Source: Brachycybe producta (Eukaryota; Arthropoda; Diplopoda; Playtdesmida; Andrognathidae). Taken from it: a stretch of DNA of 64,000 nt. Location of the stretch: positions 1,720,501 through 1,784,500 of the forward strand of contig JAUPFP010000033.1 in NCBI GenBank assembly GCA_036925085.1, in the 5' to 3' direction. Within the stretch, counting starts at the first letter, position 1; each line of letters starts with the position of its first letter. The position numbers were made by a program, and so were the translations under genes. The notes beneath the pieces are model-generated. The model made no database searches and was not told the origin of the DNA. It worked only from the letters and a program-made list of their open reading frames with translations. This document shows, one piece after another, positions 58,777 to 64,000 of the stretch.

Positions 58777-59056
58777 ACCTAGTACACACCTGATAATTTA
58801 AATGCATAATAAACGTGTTCTACAGAGCCCTGTGAAGGACAAGCAAACAATATATCAAATTCAATTTATTCAGTTAATTAATCTGAAAATATTGAGTTAA
58901 TACTTAAATATAAACTATTGACAAAATATTGATTTAGTATTTCAATTTAAAATATTAATAATTAAAGTCAATTTTTAATTGGGTTCATGTCTTTAACTGG
59001 ATTCCGTATAGTTCACCTAAACATATTTAATTTGAATTCATTTAACTCATGTGTAA
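58777..59056 (+). mobile_element. Family C element, copy 3
   Basis: ACCTAGTACACACCTGATAA at the left; right part TTTAACTGGATTCCGTATAG and the tip AACTCATGTGTAAC. Same orientation as 23727-24036. Confidence 0.85.
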
Positions 59057-59754
59057 CCAACACCGAACCGTTACCGAACTTTATTTGCTCACAGCACAGT
59101 AAGTATTGCCTGAAGAAATCGTGGCACACCATAGTAAAATTCATGGCACACTAGTGTGCCACATCACACCCCTTTGGAAACTAGTGGTTTACTGTTAATT
59201 GGAAAATTTTGTTTATATTACTTTTTTTCTAATAAAGTTAAAATTTATTAGAAAATATTAACACATTCAATCTAAATTTCCAGCACACACTTAGAAAAAC
59301 TCACAGCACACTAGTGATCCCGGCACACCCTTTGGAATATAAAATGGGCCACATATTTAAAACAGTGGCGAGTAGGTAGATAAAAAAAAATGATGTAGCT
59401 CGCGGGCCACACATTGAGGATTCGTTTATTTTCATAAGAAATAGGTTTAGTATAAATAAGAGAGGACATTAATATTTAGTAAGCCTATTTGAGATATTTA
59501 ACAAAAAAAACTGTGTCTTATTTTTTTCTTGTTATAAATTCAGTCAATGTCATTTGAGTGGCAAACAATTGAACTTCACAAAGTACTAAATACATTTATT
59601 TAGTTCCTTATTTTTTATTGTTCTTATCTGAGCATGAACTTGATTTAGATTAAGATTAAAATACAGTAATAATAATAATGCACATTTCAATAATAATAAA
59701 AAAAGAAATCCTTCAATAATTGCATTAAATTTCTGATTAAATTGATGAAAGGCC

Positions 59755-60031
59755 AGCTCGGATTATTATGCAATATCAAGCAAATGTTTCTCAATCTGTG
59801 ATAATGTGTAATTGTGAAGTAACAATACCGTTAAAATCAACCAGCAATTATGGTTGTTTTTTTCAATCTAAAACACTCGTTAGAGGCTAGAACTCTTAAT
59901 TGACAACTAATAGTAAATCATAATTGCAGTTACTTTAATGATAATAAATCAATGATGATTACTTCGCAATTGGCACTTGAACCACAAATTGAGACAGATT
60001 TGTTTGATATTGCAAAATAATCCGAGCCCTA
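59755..60031. mobile_element. Family A element
   Basis: GCTCGGATTATTATGCAATA and the inverse TATTGCAAAATAATCCGAGC are intact tips. The inner stem has lost its right half. Confidence 0.82.
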
Positions 60032-60986
60032 TCGATAATTACTAATCAAAATTCAAATTTTCTTATATTTTGTAGAGAATTTATCTGAATTTTATACCAA
60101 AAGATTTTTCATCTATTAAAGTATTAACCTCTTTTATTTTATTTTGTCTAACATCAACAATGTAGATAAATGTTGTTATTTTACATATTAATTGTTTGCT
60201 ACTAGTTTTAAACTAGTTTATTAAATAAAAAATAATCAAAATTCTCACAGTTATTTTATCTTAACAGTTCATTTCCCTTCTATTTATTTTTTTACGGATG
60301 TGACTGAATTGAAACTTAAAAACCAAGAAGAACAATTAATTATTTTAAGATGAAACTTTCTGAAGAAAAAAAAAACAGCGAATTCTGTAAAAATTAATTG
60401 AAAAGCCGTGGGATACATTGAAACCATCACAAAAAGTTTAATTTGAAAGATATATGAAATTGCATCATATTTTATTTTAGTTTTTAAGAAATTAAAATTT
60501 TTATCTCAGTAAATTATGAACTTATTTCAATTCGTATATTTGTATTTTTCAAATACACTTACACTACACTACAAATACACTACAATACAAATACACTACT
60601 AATTAAAATTTAATTTTCAATATTGTTTGTTTCCTTGTTAAAACCAGACCCTCTAAATAATATTTTTTCATATATAACGTATCAGATAAAGAAATTTTTT
60701 AATTATAAATTATTATTTTAAATTTGAATTATCCATAAATGTTGTCAGTATAGGAATGTAAGACGATATTTTAAACTAAAAAGTTTATGAATAATTGATA
60801 ATTGCAATAATGAATAATTGCAACAGAAAATTTAATTTCTTTAATAGCAGGCCTATTTATTATTGGTTAAAATATTTTTACAAATTTGATTGTTAATATT
60901 TTACAATTTTGTGGTCAAGAATATTTTTTACTAATAATAGGTTACTAACAATAAGGCTAAATAAACATTCTTTTCAATCATAATAA

Positions 60987-61281
60987 TACCTTGTACACAC
61001 ATGAGTTAAATGAATTCAAATTAAATGTGTTTAAGTGAATTATATGGAATCCAATTAAGGACATGAACCAATTAAAAACTGACTTTATTATTAATATTTG
61101 AAATTGAAATACTAAATCAATATTTTGTTAATAGTTTATATTTAAGTATTAACTCAATATTTTTCAGATTATTAACTGAATAAATTGAATTCGACATATT
61201 GTTTGTTTGTCCTTCACAGGGCTCTGTAGAACACGTTTATCATTTAAATGCATTTAAATTATCAGGTGTGTGTACTAGGTA
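60987..61281 (-). mobile_element. Family C element, copy 4
   Basis: Inverse of copies 1 and 3, with tips TACCTTGTACACACATGAG and GTGTGTGTACTAGGTA. It contains GGCTCTGTAGAACACG-type block. A mariner-like tip (TACAGGGTGTCCGTAAAG) follows at about 61313. Confidence 0.85.
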
Positions 61282-63379
61282 TAAGTTAATTGCATTAAAA
61301 ATAAATAAGCATACAGGGTGTCCGTAAAGCATTTCATATTTGTACATTAATACTTTCACTTGTTATACTTTTATGTACATTCTGTGTATTTAGAAATTTA
61401 AATGAAAATTACACCAGAAAAAAATAGGATGAAGGAGAGAGGGATATGATTTTTTTTCTCTCGTTTTTAAGAAGAAAAACGCAATTTCTAAAAACTGGGT
61501 TAATTTTATGTAAACTTGTAATAATAGATTTTGTATTGTTCGTCATCGACACGAACAAGAAGACAAAACAAAGGAAAAATGTTTTTTTCTTTCTAGTTAT
61601 AATCATTTTAATGCAATCTTAATTTTCATTAATTTCATCTTGACATTTTTTAAAAAAAAATGTTTTTCATTTTCTTTTAAAATAAAAACGAAATTAAATT
61701 CAAATTTAAACAAATTTAATATCGTGACAAATATTAGTTAACATGAAATTAAATTCTAATTATTACATAGAAAAATTGTTTATAATTTATTACTTGTTAA
61801 TGAAATGAACCGGATGATGCCCTCAAAAATGAAAAAAAAAATAAATAATTTTAGGGGCTGGGCAATTTTAAGGGGTGGAAAGAAGAAGGAGGAGGGAATG
61901 AGGGTGGTGTCCGATTACAACATTCCAATAATTTCACTACAAATATTTTGTATTTAAGTAATTCGAGGGCAATGAAATTTTTTTCTTCTGTTTTTATTAT
62001 ATTTTTATCCCACGTTTTAAGAATTTAATATTTGGGTATTTTTTTTCTTTGGGTGATTGGACGAAAAAGAGAGTTTCAATTGAGGGTGGGTGGGTGTTGA
62101 TTTTTGTTTCATTGCTCCGTGTCCTGGTTGATGTGGTGGACCGCGGGCTTGGTCGTCGTTTTACACCTGTTCAGGTCTACGGAGTTTTTTCTTTTACATG
62201 GCCAATGTTTTTTCGTTGGAAGGGCCGCTGAAGTGCCACTATACAGTATTATGCCACTTCTGAAGAAAAACCTCTATTGAATATTAGCATTATTAAATAT
62301 TAAATGCTTTAATCTCAAATTACTCAGCCCATAAGTTTTTTTTTGCAAATAATTTTCTACAAAAAAATTCTTAGGTTTGCTATGTTTAAATGAAAAAATT
62401 AAAATCTGAGTAAATATGACCAAATATGTAAAAGCATTATTTCTCTCAACAAGGGCATTTTTCAAGACTTTTTATTAGTTTTAAATACTTTTTACTAATT
62501 GAAACTAATGTTGAAACAATGCAACAATTGTTTAAACTATTTTTTTTAAAAAACTTTTCTCTGGTTTAGAACTAATTTTCAATTTAAAGACTTGAAATAA
62601 TTTTTTTTGAATTTCAAGTTTTATTCATAAAATGGATACCACGATTGATAAAATAAATATATTTTAATTTAGAATTATATTCAGTATTAATACGTTTTAT
62701 GTAATATTTGTTTATATTTATTTTTTTATGTGAATTTTATTACTATCGCAAATTGCATGTTTTGGGAAGTATCTTTTACTACTACGAATACTACTATCAC
62801 TATTATTATTATTACTATTACTTCTTCCATTATTAATAATAACTATGGTTTTTCTACGTTTTGATATTTTGTGAAATTCGTATTATATTCGTATATCATA
62901 TATACAGTATTATATGTTAGAGAAATTTTAATATCTTTAAAAAAATAAAACAATAATAGGCCTATATATTAATATTGGTTTCAATTTTTGCTTTGCAGGT
63001 AACAGGTGTGAATACCATGAACTAAGTGTATGTGGGCCACTCTTGATGGTGACCGTGCCGGACGTTGGTTACCACTACTCATGCTTGGCTGGAGATGCTT
63101 TGATGTTAATTTATAATGTGTTTCAATGGCCTCTCTTTAAAAGATGAGGCCCTTAGCCTTGCAGTGTTGCCTTTTTATTTTTTGAAATTGGGTCACTAGA
63201 AAAGGTTTACCTGGATGAAGATTGAAGATGCAAAAGAAAAGAAACCAATCAGAGACCAGTGGTAAGTAGATGTTGTCCAGTATGCGTAAAAATAATAATA
63301 TTTTTTTAGAAAAAATTCTGAAATGCTGAGAAATTTGGGAGGAGACATCTTAAGTGGCACATTTGGTTTAAAATTTTCC

Positions 63380-63388
63380 TATAAAAAG
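63380..63388 (+). promoter_or_regulatory. TATA box of the secreted-protein gene
   Basis: TATAAAAAG lies about 130 bp upstream of the start codon at 63513, leaving a 5' UTR of about 100 bp if transcription starts 25-30 bp downstream. None of the other promoters in the window has a comparable TATA box, which suggests regulated, high-level expression. Confidence 0.6.
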
Positions 63389-63512
63389 GCAAAGAAATTT
63401 TGAGAGGAATCACAATTCGAGTAAAGATTTCTTCTTCATCTACAACGAATACAGAAGAAGAGAGAAACACTTTTATAAATAAGGAGTTTTTTTGGTGATG
63501 TGCTATTGAAAC

Positions 63513-64000
63513 ATGGCCAAAGTTTTGGTAAGTTTTTGTGGACCAAGAAAAGATGCAAAAATGGATTTACTTCAGTATTATCAATATTCAATGTTAAAAT
63601 CTAAAAGAAGTTTTAAATATTTTGTTAAAGAAAAATTTATGAAATTTTCAAAAAAAAAAAAAAACCTAAGTTTATTTATCTCTAAAAGTTTTTTCTCCAC
63701 TTGTTATATTTTTTTAGGTTGTGCTAGCATCTTTGGCCCTCATTGGCCACCATGCATTTGCTAATATGAATCCCTACCCTACATCCTATGAATCTCACTT
63801 GTCACAACAACAACAACAACAAGGAGGCTCATTAGGAGGAGGTGCAATGGCCGATGGCGAGAAACGGAACGGAATGCAACCGGTTTACTACCAACCCGTA
63901 TACTATCCAAATGCTCAAGATAAAGGAGACTACGGAAGCAGCGGTTACAACAATGGGGGCCTTGGCTTTGGTGGCGATGCTGGGAGCGGTGACGTTGGCA
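63513..64000 (+). CDS. Secreted Gln/Gly/Tyr-rich protein, 5' part
   Basis: Exon 1 63513-63527 and exon 2 from 63718 to the window end, joined in phase 0 across a 190-bp GT/AG intron. The intron falls after only five codons. The joined start, MAKVL then VVLASLALIGHHAFA, is a clear signal peptide with likely cleavage after AFA. The mature part begins NMNPYPTSYES, then six Gln coded entirely by CAA, a Gly-rich patch, EKRNG (a possible dibasic-type processing site), a paired QPVYYQPVYYPN motif, and a Gly/Ser/Tyr/Asn-rich stretch. Low-complexity Gly/Tyr/Gln composition suits structural extracellular proteins (matrix, cuticle, adhesive or silk-like) but I recognise no family, and the C-terminal part is outside the window. 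The N-terminal reading is sure; function is unknown. Confidence 0.82.

Larger units (their letters stand above)
52691..63379. other. Gene-free, repeat-rich intergenic region
   Basis: About 10.7 kb with no open frame longer than about 106 codons and none resembling a protein family. Contents recognised: four family A elements, one B, two C, one F, one J, a GAT tract (about 55649-55672), and simple T and A runs. Stretches with nothing recognised include 52800-53150, 54450-54900, 55350-55950, 56700-57200, 58020-58280, 60040-60980 and 61300-63000. Confidence 0.7.

Overview
This is AT-rich animal DNA (roughly one third G+C by eye) with spliced nuclear genes, GT/AG introns from about 50 bp to 23 kb, and many palindromic non-autonomous DNA transposons. 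The proteins read clearly as bilaterian orthologues, so an invertebrate animal genome is the best reading. I cannot fix the phylum. There are no bacterial, viral or organellar genes here.

Layout, left to right. (1) 1-3440, minus strand: the 5' part of a bromodomain/DDT-type gene resembling BRD10 (KIAA2026), nine exons in the window, running off the left edge. (2) 3441-6952: divergent intergenic region, most of it a 2.3 kb foldback element with a tRNA-like pol III promoter motif in each arm. (3) 6953-15824, plus strand: a complete 22-exon CSPP1-like centrosome/cilium gene (871 codons). (4) 15909-20286, minus strand: a complete nine-exon PPM1G-type nuclear PP2C phosphatase (593 aa), tail-to-tail with CSPP1 with 84 bp between coding ends. 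(5) 20287-21566: divergent promoter region rich in TGACGTCA (CRE) sites and carrying a foldback insertion. (6) 21567-51328, plus strand: a complete 12-exon NRBP-type pseudokinase (548 aa) whose first intron is 23 kb. (7) 51329-63379: NRBP 3' UTR with a poly(A) signal, then about 10.7 kb of repeats with no gene that I can see. (8) 63380-64000, plus strand: TATA box and first two exons of a secreted Gln/Gly/Tyr-rich protein of unknown role, cut by the right edge.

The known genes do not form one pathway, but PPM1G and NRBP1 are, from memory, also head-to-head neighbours in human, so the pair looks like an ancient divergent unit.

The most unusual content is non-coding. One foldback family (here called E, nine copies, about 206 bp, perfect or near-perfect 9-bp target duplications) is found only inside NRBP intron 1. 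Its copies usually carry a CRE, and all carry GC-box-like CCGCCC and CCAAT/ATTGG motifs: the motif set of a divergent promoter. A sister family (D) shares the 9-bp duplications and similar motifs, and one copy sits in the PPM1G/NRBP promoter. TGACGTCA occurs at least 26 times in the window, against about 0.6 by a rough base-composition estimate. At least eight further inverted-repeat families fill introns and intergenic DNA. Family letters A-M are local names used only in this annotation. Exon boundaries were derived by hand from splice consensus, reading-frame phase and protein similarity. No search was run.
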